DNA from: Liquidambar formosana
Taxonomy: Eukaryota; Streptophyta; Magnoliopsida; Saxifragales; Altingiaceae
NCBI GenBank assembly: GCA_039720395.1
Contig: CM077820.1
Span: 15,213,848 to 15,277,847 of the forward strand
DNA: 64,000 nucleotides
Reading direction: 5' to 3'
The position numbers and the translations under genes are program-made. The first letter of the stretch is position 1; the number at the start of each line of letters is the position of its first letter. Positions 32,585-44,007 of this stretch are shown piece after piece. The notes under the pieces were generated by a model that saw only the letters and a program-made list of their open reading frames with translations, was not told the DNA's origin and ran no database searches.

Positions 32585-32592
32585 TATTTATA
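32585..32592 (-). promoter_or_regulatory. TATA box of the antisense PMD gene
   Basis: TATAAATA on the minus strand, within CTCCTATAAATAAGG, 151 bp upstream of the ATG at 32,434. That leaves a 5' leader of roughly 120 nt. It lies outside the LTR in the element's internal 3' region, so the promoter is separate from the LTR promoter and points the opposite way. Confidence 0.65.
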
Positions 32593-32907
32593 GGAGGAAG
32601 AAATCATCATTGCCTCAAATACGAAGAGGCGCACCCTGCAGATATGTCGCTTCACATCCCGTCGCATTAAATGCGACAAATCATCTCGACGTTTCAATGG
32701 TCGACACGTCAACGCGTTGGGCAATTAAAAGACCACATCGGTCATAGGCATTAAATGCTGATTAAAAGAGAAACGAATCCATACCTGTTACCGAATCGAT
32801 GCGATGGTACAACTTCTGCAAAAGAATTGTACTTGGACTGATGTTGTTCTCATTACCCGGCACGTGCATGCTCGCACGCGATCCGCGTATGCAACTCACG
32901 TGCAAGC

Positions 32908-32918
32908 ATGGGGGCAAA
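32908..32918 (+). other. Polypurine tract
   Basis: ATGGGGGCAAA directly abuts the 3' LTR start TGTTGATA. Its position and its G-rich then A-rich form fit the plus-strand primer of Tat elements; a single C interrupts the purines. Confidence 0.75.
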
Positions 32919-34007
32919 TGTTGATACCCCAAAACACGCTGCCACGTCAAATCAATCATACCTCGCCACGTGGAAAGTTGACCAACAAGGTTTGACTTAT
33001 TCCGCTACCTCAGTCGCCTAGATGGCACTGTTTGGACAATCCCACTCAGGATGGCCTTGTCGCCCACATCGACATACCCTTGAGGGAAGCGTCCACTCCC
33101 TCGAGGATGCCCCTTCCCGGAGGGACGCCTTCTATATCGAGGATGCCCGGATCATCTCATTGTAGGTCGTCGCGACCTCTTCGAGTCGGATGCCTGTCAC
33201 ATCGCGTGATGGGAGTCGAGGTCGGCGATCTACTTGATCCCCCTCGAAGTACCTCGAGGTACGGTCCTAGTTCGACAACTAGCCTGGGTCGAGGCAGAGC
33301 CCAGGGGGCTCGATTGCGAGCTTGACCCTCAAGCAAGGTCGCTCGACCTTAGCTTCCCTTAGCCCTTGGGACATTTGGAGGATCTTGGTCTGGTGGATGG
33401 AGAGAAGGCTCTCTAAGGAGGTCGCACCCATGGCATCGGGAATTGCACCTCTATAGTCGATCTGGGGACAGCTGGGAAGTGACATGACACAACAACAACC
33501 TCAAAAGATGATGGGACAGCTGACAGGTCAAATCCATACCTCGTACAGGCGAAAAGCCTTACAGGCATGGGTGCCAGCACCAGAACAGGGTATGGCAGCC
33601 GACCTACCCAGGAGGGTCTGGGTCTGCTACCCCATTACCCTAGGTCTCCTACCACCTGCATTAAGCAGCTGTCCCAGGTCTTTGGTACTATAAAAGGCCT
33701 CTCTTGGCCTCATTAACGGGGCATTCAATCCCCTCACCGACAACACTAACAACCAAGGAATCTCTCCCTTGATTGAGGGGATTCTCCAAAAAGGTTTCAT
33801 TCGGACTGAAGCCTCTCCAAATACGGGTCGCGCCCCACTAGGTCGACTCTCTCCCTGCCTATCTCCCACTCCAAAAGCTACCCCAGATCGCTTCTCTCTC
33901 TCCTCCACCTAGATCTCCCCACTTGTCCCACCATCATACGTGGCTGACCTCCTCGAATACGACCCACGTGGGCTCTGTTGACTCCACGTCGATATTTCCC
34001 ACAAACA
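32919..34007 (+). repeat. 3' LTR (1,089 bp)
   Basis: Same length as the 5' LTR. The only difference found by line-by-line reading is C at 33,648 against G at 22,492. Ends TG...CA, followed by the CCCCC target duplication. Confidence 0.97.
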
Positions 34008-34012
34008 CCCCC
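34008..34012. repeat. Target-site duplication, 3' side (CCCCC)
   Basis: Five C directly after the LTR end, matching 21,758-21,762. Confidence 0.8.
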
Positions 34013-35870
34013 AACTCGCGATCGTCCCACATTTTCAATGTGAACCTACCAACCAACATGGTTAGTTCCTCATTCATGTAAAATCGAAGGCCATCAATTA
34101 TGGCCCAACACACGAACCCAATCCGACCCATGTCCTTGCCAGCATACTATATGCTAAGGGGGCACTTGGTTGGATGATTCCCCCTCAAAAATCATACTCC
34201 ACAAACGAATATGCTCACTGTCATTTTCATGGCTCCAGTGGGTCTCCACATTACAGGAAGTTTATGGCTAATTGATATTGGTAGGACCATGCCAGCCCAT
34301 CAACCAAAACCCTGCCATAGCTATGATTCAATTAGCCATTTAGCCATTTAATTTATATTTATAGGTTAGTCAAGACAAATTAAAGAATACCCAAGTGAAT
34401 ATTAATATGAACTTAACCAAAAAAGAAGAGTATTAAAATGAACATAAAGGCATCTAGGTCAAAGATTAAGCTTTCAGGCGCCGCACGCCGGTGATGAGTA
34501 ATGATTTTATTACATATAATAGTGATTTGTATATTTGATTAACTAATAAATTAAGAAAAGCTAATTATTTTAATGATAATTAATCCTTTGTGTGTCTCAG
34601 GATTCTACTTGCTCTCTTAGTGGGATACAGCGGTCCAATAGTTAATAGTCCCTTGTGAAGACATGGTTTAATTATATGATTATTATTATTACTATTTGGG
34701 GGAGTTGGGGGGGGGGGGGGGGGGGGGGGGGGGTGGAAATGGTTTTTCGCTCCTACTTTGCAGAATTGCAAGGCAAATTTCTTCCCCCCGGTTGGAGAGA
34801 ATTTTCTAATTTTAGTAATAAATGAATAGATTCTGGAAATTGTTGATTTTAATAAACTTGATTTAGTGAACCCAAATGAACATGAAGCAAAGATTTAGAG
34901 GTTTTAAGCTTGGTTTTATATTCTCCATTGTTTGCTTCAACTTTAAAAGCCAAAAGGCATATCTTTTTGTCCTATATATGCCACCCCCACCCCCACCCCC
35001 ACCCCCCTTCTCTTTTTTGGGAACTCATAAAGTGGGATTGAATAGTTGAACTTACATTTTTCCTTTCATATTTGTTTAAATTTAACCACCAGATCAAGAC
35101 AATTGCGCGTCGTATAGAAAGTCTCAAAATTGATTTATAATGTGATTGGCATTTAAATGAACGTAGTTTGATTCTCTCTCACACATTGTAAAGAGGTTAT
35201 AATAAAAAAATACATATACATGTTTTTTCTTTTTGAAAAGGCAAACCAATAATAGCTTGATTTGCCCCTAAATCAGATAATTGTCTCGTTTAAAACGAAA
35301 TGGACCCAATATTTGACAAAAACAAACATCCCCCCATAATATTGGGCAATTCACTGGTTTTCAACTTGTCCACATGCACATTTCAAACTGTACAAACAAT
35401 TTATTTTTTAACCACTGTCCTTCCTACTCTCTTTGTCCAATATCACTCGTACCAATAAGACTGTTTTCCCCCTTTTCATTTAAATTAAATTCTCTTCTTT
35501 CTAAGTAAAATCGATCTTAATATTTAATTGATAATCAATAAAGGATAGAAGGAGAGCTATTAATCAGCTGTAGTGATCGACTTTATTTGGATGTAATCAT
35601 AGTAAGAACTAATGACCAAAAAAAGCCTAGACAAACCCCATAAATAAAGGAATCACATACACTTCTTCAAGTTAGTTGAGTCATAGCCTAACCTTAATCT
35701 CATCAAAAGTTAATGGTTCCAGTGTATGAATAAAATCATCAAAAAACAAATATATGTCACACCAATGTCTTCGAAACTAAAACTCTTAACTATCTAGCCT
35801 GCTACACCTTTACTATTACACCACCATCTTTAGTGGTTAAAAAATAGATTATGATTGGGATATTATTATA
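34013..35870. other. Intergenic, no gene seen
   Basis: AT-rich. Contains a run of 27 G at 34,707-34,733 and a (CCCCCA)n patch at about 34,984-35,005. No gene is supported. Confidence 0.55.
34707..34733. repeat. G27 homopolymer
   Basis: Twenty-seven consecutive G. It could form G-quadruplex DNA; the true length is uncertain in any assembly. Confidence 0.85.
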
Positions 35871-36048
35871 AAGGTAAATTACAAATAACCTCCTGAAATA
35901 TAAGGGTCAACAAAAAACTTTCATAATGTTCAAAATCAAATAATATCTCTATCAAATGTTTAAAATTACTTTAAAAAAAACATTACTTGATTTTAAATAT
36001 TAAAAAAATTTTGTGCTGAATTTCTATAGGGGTTATCGGTAATTTACC
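35871..36048. mobile_element. Short Mutator-like MITE (about 178 bp)
   Basis: Termini AAGGTAAATTAC...GTAATTTACC are inverted. The adjacent inner sequence (AATAACCTCC on the left, GGGGTTATC on the right) also mirrors. Flanks ATTATTATA and TTTATTATA (36,049-36,057) agree at eight of nine positions, as for an old 9-bp Mutator target duplication. The TIR resembles that of the larger element at 44,704. Confidence 0.5.
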
Positions 36049-36057
36049 TTTATTATA

Positions 36058-37034
36058 ATTCAAATGGGGACACCAAGAAATGAACAAAACATAAAAAAAG
36101 CCATGGCAGCGTTGTATGTAATTGTGGAAACCAGTTGCATGCATTCTCAGGGTCTTGTCCACAGTGCCTTTTGGTTGGAGTACACAACAAAACGTGCCAC
36201 TTTAAAGAAAGGAAAACTGGGAAAAAGGCATTCAATATTTTGATTTTTCTCAAAAGCTGAAGTGTCCATAGTAAGCCTGAGGGCCCAAATCCCCATAAAG
36301 TAGCCTTTGGAATGAGAAAGAGAAAAGAGAAATGAGTCCTTGCGATGAAGTTAAGCGTACTGGCTGTAGCTGATAGAAATAGCACAATGCCGGTCTGAAA
36401 AGGACACTTGTCTTTTTCATTAACATGTAGGATGATCCCGTATTCTAGTGTGTGCCATTTTTCTTTTTTTTTTTCTTTTTCTTTTCTTTTTGGTGGGGTT
36501 TAAGTGAAGAATTGAACCCCACGCCACCTGGCCTGGTGTCATACCAGTGTGTATTGCTTGAATTCACATGCATACCATATTAGCCTATGGGGGATCAACA
36601 CCGAAATTGTGATACCCAGATATGGATTTTGTCGGCCAAACCAGAGAAGGATTCAATTCCAACAGATAAGGGGGTCAGTTTAGTTGCATGCCTAGCTTTG
36701 ATAAATGCTTCAAAATGTGGAGGTCAAATGTTTAAAATTCAACAAAGCCTTTGATTTCCAACAAGTCACCATTAAATCTGAAAGACCTGATAATTACTTG
36801 ATGCGTGTAGGATAGAAAAATTATTATATGTGAGCAAAAAATTAATTAGGGTGCAAAACTTGTGAACACCCTTATTATCAATAAAATAATAGAGTCTTGC
36901 CTATTGGAGAAGAAGAGATACCATTGGTTCCGAAGAAGTTAATTGTAATTGAAAGTTCATATTGGATGATACAATTAAGTTAATAGTAATTGAAAGTTCA
37001 TATTGGATGATACAATTTGAGCAGCATTTTCCAA
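36058..37034. other. Intergenic with a SINE-like fragment
   Basis: No gene. About 36,455-36,560 read on the minus strand has a pol III B-box-like GGTTCAATTC followed by an A-rich tail, suggesting a SINE fragment. A 43-bp unit (AGTTAATNGTAATTGAAAGTTC...) is repeated in tandem at about 36,938-37,016. Confidence 0.4.
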
Positions 37035-37365
37035 AAAGATAATTCTTCGCTCTTCACAATGGAGGAGCAATTGTTTCTCTCTTTCACTTATATTATGCTA
37101 CGTGTATAACAAACAAATGAAAATTGATTATGTTCATATATCCCTATATTATGTTATTATAAACATGTATTTGTGTATCCATATATATATATATGTTTAT
37201 ATGTCTAAATATATATGATTATGTGTCTATATATTTGTATTTACGTGTTCATGTATCTGTATCCACATATCCATATTTTTTAAAATTAACTATTACACGT
37301 GGCGTAATATAAGTAGGAAGGAAGAAGAGTTGCTCCTCCATTGTAAAAAGCCAAGTATTGTCCTT
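37035..37365. mobile_element. MITE-like inverted-repeat element (about 330 bp)
   Basis: Left end and reverse complement of the right end match imperfectly over about 70 bp. The best block is ACAATGGAGGAGCAA, followed by a CACTTATATTATGCTACGTGT counterpart. No coding capacity. I could not find a clean target duplication, so the superfamily is open. Confidence 0.55.
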
Positions 37366-39256
37366 TGCAAAATGTGGCAACAAGCCAAGCAAAAAACAAT
37401 GAACTGAAAATTAATAGTAGGATGGTTGGAATTAATATAAGTTATTTGATATAGGTGGAATTTTTAATGAGCAACAAACCCTTCTAGGTAAAATAAAGTC
37501 TTCATTGAATGCAGACTTAAATTATAATTAAGAAGGTCAATTTTTAAACCCACCCCACCCCCCAAAAAAAAAATTTTGAAAAAGGGTCAATTGATTTTTA
37601 ACTTACAAAGAAAGTCATATTTAATGTGCATTGATCAATATTTCCATCACTGAGGGATGAATATTTCCATCACTGAGGGATGTGTGAGCATTTTTTTTCT
37701 CAATTTTTTTCTTGTTCCATTTTAAAATATCAAAAGATTCTTAGATGGCATACAATTTTTCTAGGATGGACAAAGAGTCTTTAAGACACCTCAAGGGAGA
37801 TAGATAAAATTGAACCAAAAAACCTTTGTACTAGCTTGACATGAAGAAGCGAATGGAGAATGGACTACTTGATCCATCACTTCAAAATTTGAAGAAGCCT
37901 AATCCCTACGCTAGTACAGTACCTCGGCTAGCTCCAACCCGTGGTCAAATTTAACATGCCTACTGCCCCCATAAGGCTACACCCCCTCCACACTTATGAC
38001 ATGAGTCACGGAACTCGGTTTGAAAATGTGGCTCTTCCTTTTTTTCAATTTTGTATCAACAAAACGACTTTTATGTAATTTACCCATTCATTATTTGGAA
38101 AGCTAAGAAGACACCACGGGTCAAAATTTGATGTTCTTTACCAAAATTGCCCATCAACTTTGACTTGAATACGGGCTCATTCCAACGGTTTTTTTTTTTT
38201 TTTTTTTTTGGCTCAATTCATATCAATTAGAACAAATCAATGTGAGAAATACTTGGTGCATATCCATCTAACCCTAGACTACAGTGGGAGGGACACCTGA
38301 CCGACCTTCAAGAAAAATGAAACCCAAGAAACTAAGGAAGTTCCAATGAGACATACAAATTAAGACAGTGGACGGTGGTGGACACAGTTGAAGCTAAAGG
38401 GAATTCTTTATTGATTTTTCGTACCTCGATTTTTGTCTGTCATGCCTTCCCACCAGACATTCCTCCAATCCTCCCTCTTCTTCCCCAAAAGTGTGTTTAT
38501 CAAAAGTGTGTTTAGCTAATAAGGTTCATACCTTTTTCTTTATCCTTTTTTTATAAATAAAAAAAAATTAATATTTTTTTCTTCCTCAAACTATGCAAGG
38601 CCTTTTACTTGGAGTTTAGTAGCTATAAGGGAGTTTTTAATTACCGAAAAGCCCCAAGACCACACAATACGCCCCTCAGAATTGGTACTCAAATATTTAT
38701 GACCATCGTGACTTAATTTTGTGACACTCATGCTAGTGCATTATACCTAAAAAATTAATCGGACCAAATTATAAAAACCAATTCAAGTTGATCTCAATGC
38801 ATGCCGGCCGGCCAACCAGATTATAATTTTTTTTATTTTTTATTTTTTTTTAAATCTACCTCATAAACAGGTATGCAAAATAGGTAGGGGGGGTTGAACT
38901 TCAAATTCCCAAGCATGTGAATGCAGGGCCCCTTTATTATTTGTCCTTTGGTCCTTTCTCTTTTCATTAGAATTGAAGAAAATATCTAAATATCTAAACC
39001 CAATAATAAAATATCTTGAAGATCACCACCTACTTCAAATAAGGCGGGAAAAAAAACACGATCTATCGGTTGTATACAAAAATAGTATACCATAAATTAT
39101 TACATACTCTTATATATATATATATATATAACAAACTTAACTAACTAAACTAATCATCCAACATCATCAACAAACCCCCCACAAAACACCCAATAAAAAC
39201 CCATCCCCCACCCCCAAAAAAAAAAAAAAAAAAAAAAAAAAAACCCCACATATTAC
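37366..39256. other. Intergenic, 3' side of the EXORDIUM-like gene
   Basis: No gene seen. Mostly A/T runs. The region just 3' of the gene holds a (TA)n tract near 39,114-39,131 and about 25 A near 39,218-39,243. Confidence 0.5.
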
Positions 39257-40306
39257 TTACTGATCAAGTGCATTAGGGCCAGTACAATAACTTACCACAT
39301 GGTTCCAAACCCACTGGACCAAGAACCTCCGCCTGATCCCATTGATGTTATATGTGGCACCATCACCGTCCTCAGTAAGCTGACCAGTATAGGACCCACC
39401 ACCCCCGGTACCATAAATACCCTCACACAAATCAGCAATTTCCACTGGAAATGAAGGGTCCTGCCCAGCATACCATGCGTTCACCAAAGGGTTCGTTGCC
39501 AGCTCGGCAATCTCATGACCAATCACACTGATCATCCCATCGACCCCTACGTCACCGTTCGGTGCCTTTAGCGGCTTCAATCCTGGGATATAATCCGGTA
39601 CGGCGAATGGGTACGCGCACACACCTGGGCACTGTTTGGCCGAGTTACCCACCCAGGCGTAGGGTAGAGTGTACCCTACAATGGAAGGGAATGTGAAATA
39701 GTGGAACCCACAGACCTGTCCGCAGAAATCCTGGACGTACACGTCAGCAGATGTGAGGAGCAGATAAAGCCCGTTTTGGGCGTTGATGGGCAACGGCTTC
39801 GTATTGGCCGTCACGGCGCTCTTGATCACCGACTGTATTGATAGCCTCGTGAGCGACTTCCCGTGGGAGTAGAACCGGTCGTTCTTCTCTGCACCGAGGA
39901 CAACCGAGCGCGTGATGTTCGCGCCGGTCTGGTCCGTGTATAGCCTCACCGTCTTCCACCACTGCGCCACCGAGGGGGGCTTGGAATTGACGGCGGAGAA
40001 CGAGCTGATGAACTCGCGGATGATCTTCTTCTGGGCCTTGGCCCAGGTGCCGTACCAGATTGTGTGGACGGTGATGTTGGCGGTGAGGACGGGACCCATG
40101 TGGTACTTAAGGTGGACGAACTCGGAGGAGCCCTCGTACTTCTTGGAGGCTCCGTAGATGGGATCCGAGCCGTTGGTTTGGTGGTTGGGCCATGGGCGCC
40201 ACGCGATGGACGGAGTGATGAGGAGGAGTAGGGAAAGTACGGTGAGGTATAGAGCCACCGGAACCGATAGGGCCGGAAACCTGCAGGCATAAGAGCCCTG
40301 GCGCAT
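39257..40306 (-). CDS. EXORDIUM-like / phosphate-induced protein 1 family (349 aa)
   Basis: Intact intronless gene from an ATG at 40,304-40,306 to a TAA at 39,257-39,259. The frame is open 12 codons further upstream but holds no other ATG. Residues 1-35 are a signal peptide ending TPSIA. The rest is a full Phi-1 domain: KYHMGPVLTANITVHTIWYG, QWWKTVRLYTDQTGANIT, HGKSLTRLSIQSVIKSAV, DVYVQDFCGQVCGFHYFTFP, GYTLPYAWVGNSAKQCPGVC, GVDGMISVIGHEIAELATNP and CEGIYGTG. Family members are cell-wall proteins linked to brassinosteroid-promoted growth and carbon or phosphate status in Arabidopsis. The length is slightly above the usual 300-340. GC content is far above the flanks, as is typical of this gene family. 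Which EXL member it is cannot be told. Confidence 0.93.
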   Translation of the reverse strand: MRQGSYACRFPALSVPVALYLTVLSLLLLITPSIAWRPWPNHQTNGSDPIYGASKKYEGSSEFVHLKYHMGPVLTANITVHTIWYGTWAKAQKKIIREFISSFSAVNSKPPSVAQWWKTVRLYTDQTGANITRSVVLGAEKNDRFYSHGKSLTRLSIQSVIKSAVTANTKPLPINAQNGLYLLLTSADVYVQDFCGQVCGFHYFTFPSIVGYTLPYAWVGNSAKQCPGVCAYPFAVPDYIPGLKPLKAPNGDVGVDGMISVIGHEIAELATNPLVNAWYAGQDPSFPVEIADLCEGIYGTGGGGSYTGQLTEDGDGATYNINGIRRRFLVQWVWNHVVSYCTGPNALDQ

Positions 40307-40364
40307 TTTAGTGGGTTGGGGAATGTAACCGGATACCCACACAAGTGATGTGTCACAAAGCTTC

Positions 40365-40367
<3 letters not shown>

Positions 40368-40395
<28 letters not shown>

Positions 40396-40405
40396 GATAT
40401 AGAGA
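40368..40405 (-). promoter_or_regulatory. (TA)n tract, likely TATA region of the EXORDIUM-like gene
   Basis: A long TATATA tract about 65-95 bp upstream of the ATG, the only TATA-like sequence in the proximal promoter. An (AATTT)n stretch follows it further upstream (about 40,408-40,437). Such promoter repeats vary between individuals. Confidence 0.45.
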
Positions 40406-40437
40406 GAATTTAAATTTAAATTTAAATTTAAATTGAA

Positions 40438-43400
40438 TTTTATGGAAGAGTCCGATATGGGTATTGGAGGACAGATAGATTCTTTAAAGTGTAGCTGAAT
40501 AGGTGGGGCCTACAAGTCAGAGTAGGGGAAAATCATGATGATCATCGTCGTCATCTTATCTGAGATGATGTGCTTTCGATCAACAAAAAAAAAAGATTTC
40601 TGTTCGTATAAACGCGGGAAAATGAATGGGAGGGGTAGTTTGGGGATAATAAAAGTTGGTCTTCACGTCTTTTGATATTTTAAAGGGCCGCAGGGGGTTT
40701 TCCTTTGGGAGAGTAGAAGCTGTGGTGTGGACTATGAGTTGTGTGCCTGTACCCCCTTGCCTGAGTATTGGCACAATGACTAGCCTGGTGTTCCTCTTGG
40801 TAAACGAGTTTCAGGTCTCTTTTGAACTTGGTAAAAACCTTATATCTCCCTTAACATGTGAACCCTAAGGGCATCTTCCATCGGGTGCCATGGCTATAAT
40901 TCAGCACAAAGATGAAAAAGGCACTCACCTGGGAGATGCTATCACCAATGCCAACAGACAAAATAGTAATACATTCGTTAGGACAACTAAAGGTAATAAC
41001 CTAACGGTAAAAGTATAAGAAGTTAAAATGTATAAGAAGTTAAAAAGTCTTAAGGGATTCAAGTTTTAGGGGCGATTATAAAATGTGTACTTGTTACTTA
41101 ACGGATAGGAGAGTTACTATAGTCAGAGTCATCATGATTGATTAAAATTTTTTGTTTTTTTATCTGAACCGTCTATTATTTTTACAAAAAAACCCAAATC
41201 TCACTTTCAAACTATCACCAAATCGTTATTCCATTTCCTCCCCTAAAACAGCTACTCCCTAAAGTTCATCGTTTATTGTCTTCCTTTCCTTTCAAGTTTT
41301 TAAACTTTTTTTTTTGGGTCTTCTTCGACAAAGCTTATGTAGTAGAGAGAAATGATTGTAATACTATATAGTAGCAGTATTGTACTGATGCCCCTATGAT
41401 TTTAGTATTCATTCTGGGCCCCCTATTCTGTTTTTGTGGACACCGAAAGGGCTAAAAATCCCCTCCACAACCCCATCCCCCACTTCTACGTAGGGGCACT
41501 AATTTATACTACATCTCTCTTTTCCATCCCACATGTACCCTACTCCATTCAACGTACCCACATAGCCACATAGGTGTACTAATTTATGGGTTCATTACAA
41601 GAGTGTCGCTTGACCCCCTCGAGTTAAGGCAATCGCGACCGAAATTATTGAATTTGGATGTTTGGCTGGTCTTCAATTAATCGGCATAGCTTAGTAGTTG
41701 AACATGCAGCTAAATAGGAAAAAAAGAAATGGGGATTTGTAGCAAATGATTTATGTAATTTGGCCAGCAAGTTAAAAAAAATAGTGACCGAAATTATTAA
41801 GATGAGTTTGTTAGGATGTTGATCATCACTTAATCGGTCTTAATTAGTAGTTGAACAGTTGAGGAAAAAAAAAAAAGGGATTTGTAGCAAATGATTTATG
41901 TAATTTATTTATTTATTTAATTTTGGGTCTTGGAATTATTTATTTAATTTGGCCATCAAGTTAAAGCAACAGTGACCGAAATTATTAGGTCACGATGATT
42001 TTGTTAGGATGTTGATCATCAATTAATAGGTCTTACTTAGTAGTTGAACAATTATTAAAAAAGAAAAATAGAAAAAGGATTTGTAGCAAATGATTTGTAT
42101 AATTTGGCCCCAATATTTTTTTTCTTTTGTCCGATGATTTTTGCTCTATTCTTAGGCCGTCAATTCTTGTAAGGTCCTATGATTTCCAAAAACCAAAAAT
42201 AAGAGTTAAAGGCAAAATTATTCTTTGAGTTAAAGGCAAGTAGCTAGCCTAATATGATGTGTTTGGTACAAAAGTGTCTTTAACCTTCGAGTTAAAGGCA
42301 ATTCTTTGAAAAAATAATTCGAGTGAGGAAAAGAAATCTTTAGTTAAATCTTTTTAAATAGGCAAATAAGACCCCCCAAAAAAAGGGAAAAAAGAAAAGA
42401 AATGAAAGATATGTTTCAATGTCTTCTTCATCTACCCTTAAAAAAAAAAAAAGAAAAAAAGAAAGAAAAGGAAAGATATGTTTCAATGGTTATTGACCAT
42501 GTGTAGAAACAAATTGGGTAGTTTGTTCTTAGAATGTTTGTCCTAAGGTTTAAAGAATTTGACTGAGATTGCAAAGTTGAAATACAATTTTTTTATCCTT
42601 AGGTGCCCCACCAAATTTTACTCACTAGCCAGCTAAATTTTGGGTATGGAGGTGTCATTCAACCCTTAGATCGGAGTTGAAGGCAATTTATGGCAGAAGT
42701 TGTAAAGTCGATTACATTTTAAAGAGATGTCAGTCTTAGAAAATGGTCATGTCATGCCTTCTTTCCTATTTTTTGAGCATAATGTCTTGCCATTTAATAA
42801 GTCTCACTTAGTAGATGTAAGACACCAAAAAAATTAAGTATCTGAACAGTGATTAATAGTTCGATTTGGTCTATATAGCTTGTTTCTAAAAAAATTTTAA
42901 AAAAAAAAAAAAAAAAAAATCTTCAATTGAACAGTTTTTTTTCGATTTGGTAGGTCATTCCACATGCTAGTACCCCACCCCATTCAACCAACTTAAATCC
43001 TAAATGAAAGAGTTTGGTATGAAAATTAAAGGTAATTCATGATTCAAATCATCAAGTAAAGAGGAATTTTTGGTGCCCTTGGTCTACTCAAATGGGGTGG
43101 TCCAAAAATTAAAAGTTTCATCTGCCCTTTATTCCTAATTTACTTCCTTTATAAAAAAGCCTTCATGATGGGGGTTCGAGACGTACACATAGATATGGTA
43201 GAGATGTATGGAATGCTTTTAGAGGATTGTATCCCTTACCTAATGATGATGTGAGTCATATTTTCAATTGAGTGGAGGAAGTTCATATGGCGGTGGGAAG
43301 GGGAATCTTTTGAGTAACAATTCACAAAAAATTGTAAATCTCTTGTGAAAAGATGTAAAATATATTTTTTGAATTCTTTAGAGGTAAGTTCAAAAATTAA

Positions 43401-43796
43401 ATTTTGATAGATCAATTAAAAATAGAAAGAGTGGGGTGGATTCTTTAATTTTTATATAGTTGTGGCAAGCATATTAGTATGCAATCAATTTAATTAATAT
43501 GATGACAATATTATTATCCCTAAAGTGAAAGCTATTGCTCTTAGGAAGGATCTAACAACAGGGAAAAAAAAAAAAAAAAGAGAGAAATAATTATATTTTT
43601 AAGTGGTGCTATAATTGCCACTAATAGTGTATGAAAATTTAAAGAAATGTTATTAGAAAATTGTTTGTATCCTCAATGGTTGCATCAGAACGTACTATTA
43701 TAAAGAATAGTATGAATGAAAACATTAACTATAGTTATTTAGAAAGCAATAAAGTGATAAACATGATTATTTAGCTAATTTAGGCTATGAGATAAG
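40438..43796. other. Intergenic with a three-unit tandem repeat
   Basis: No gene seen. About 41,626-42,112 contains three diverged units of about 140-165 bp sharing GTGACCGAAATTATT, TTAGGATGTTGATCATC, AGTAGTTGAACA and GGATTTGTAGCAAATGATTT. The rest is A/T-rich. Confidence 0.5.
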
Positions 43797-43807
43797 TGGT
43801 AATCAAA

Positions 43808-43996
43808 ATTTTTTTTCTTTTGACGGTCAGGTTGTCTGGGCCAACTTACACGTACCTCGACTAGATTTCTCTCCGGACGATCTTAAGAGTGCACTCCCCT
43901 ACATCGGCTTGGTGCATTCAGGAATTAATTTCTGGAGTGCTCCCCAGAGGAATTGAACCTAGGTTGATAAAATAGAGGGGTTCTCGTCCTACCAAC
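43808..43996 (-). mobile_element. tRNA-derived SINE with exact target duplication
   Basis: On the minus strand it begins AGTTGGTAGGACGAG (A-box-like). It has the B-box-like GGTTCAATTCC (complement at 43,949-43,959) and ends in an A-rich tail. The 11-mer TGGTAATCAAA flanks it exactly at 43,797-43,807 and 43,997-44,007, as expected of L1-type target-primed insertion. A related but truncated copy lies at about 60,585-60,722. Confidence 0.8.
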
Positions 43997-44007
43997 TGGT
44001 AATCAAA

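Larger units (their letters stand above)
21763..34007 (+). mobile_element. Complete Ty3/gypsy LTR retrotransposon, Tat lineage, 12,245 bp
   Basis: Everything expected is present in order: 5' LTR, primer binding site, gag-protease, reverse transcriptase, RNase H, a second archaeal-type RNase H, integrase, an antisense gene with a plant mobile domain, polypurine tract and 3' LTR. Two RNase H domains, and an extra open frame on the opposite strand between pol and the 3' LTR, are known marks of the plant Tat/Ogre/Retand group. The LTRs match at all but one of 1,089 positions by eye, so insertion was recent. Base composition is much richer in G, C and CpG than the flanks. In-frame stops at 25,280 (probably programmed readthrough) and 26,870 (probably a mutation) interrupt the polyprotein. 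Confidence 0.97.
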
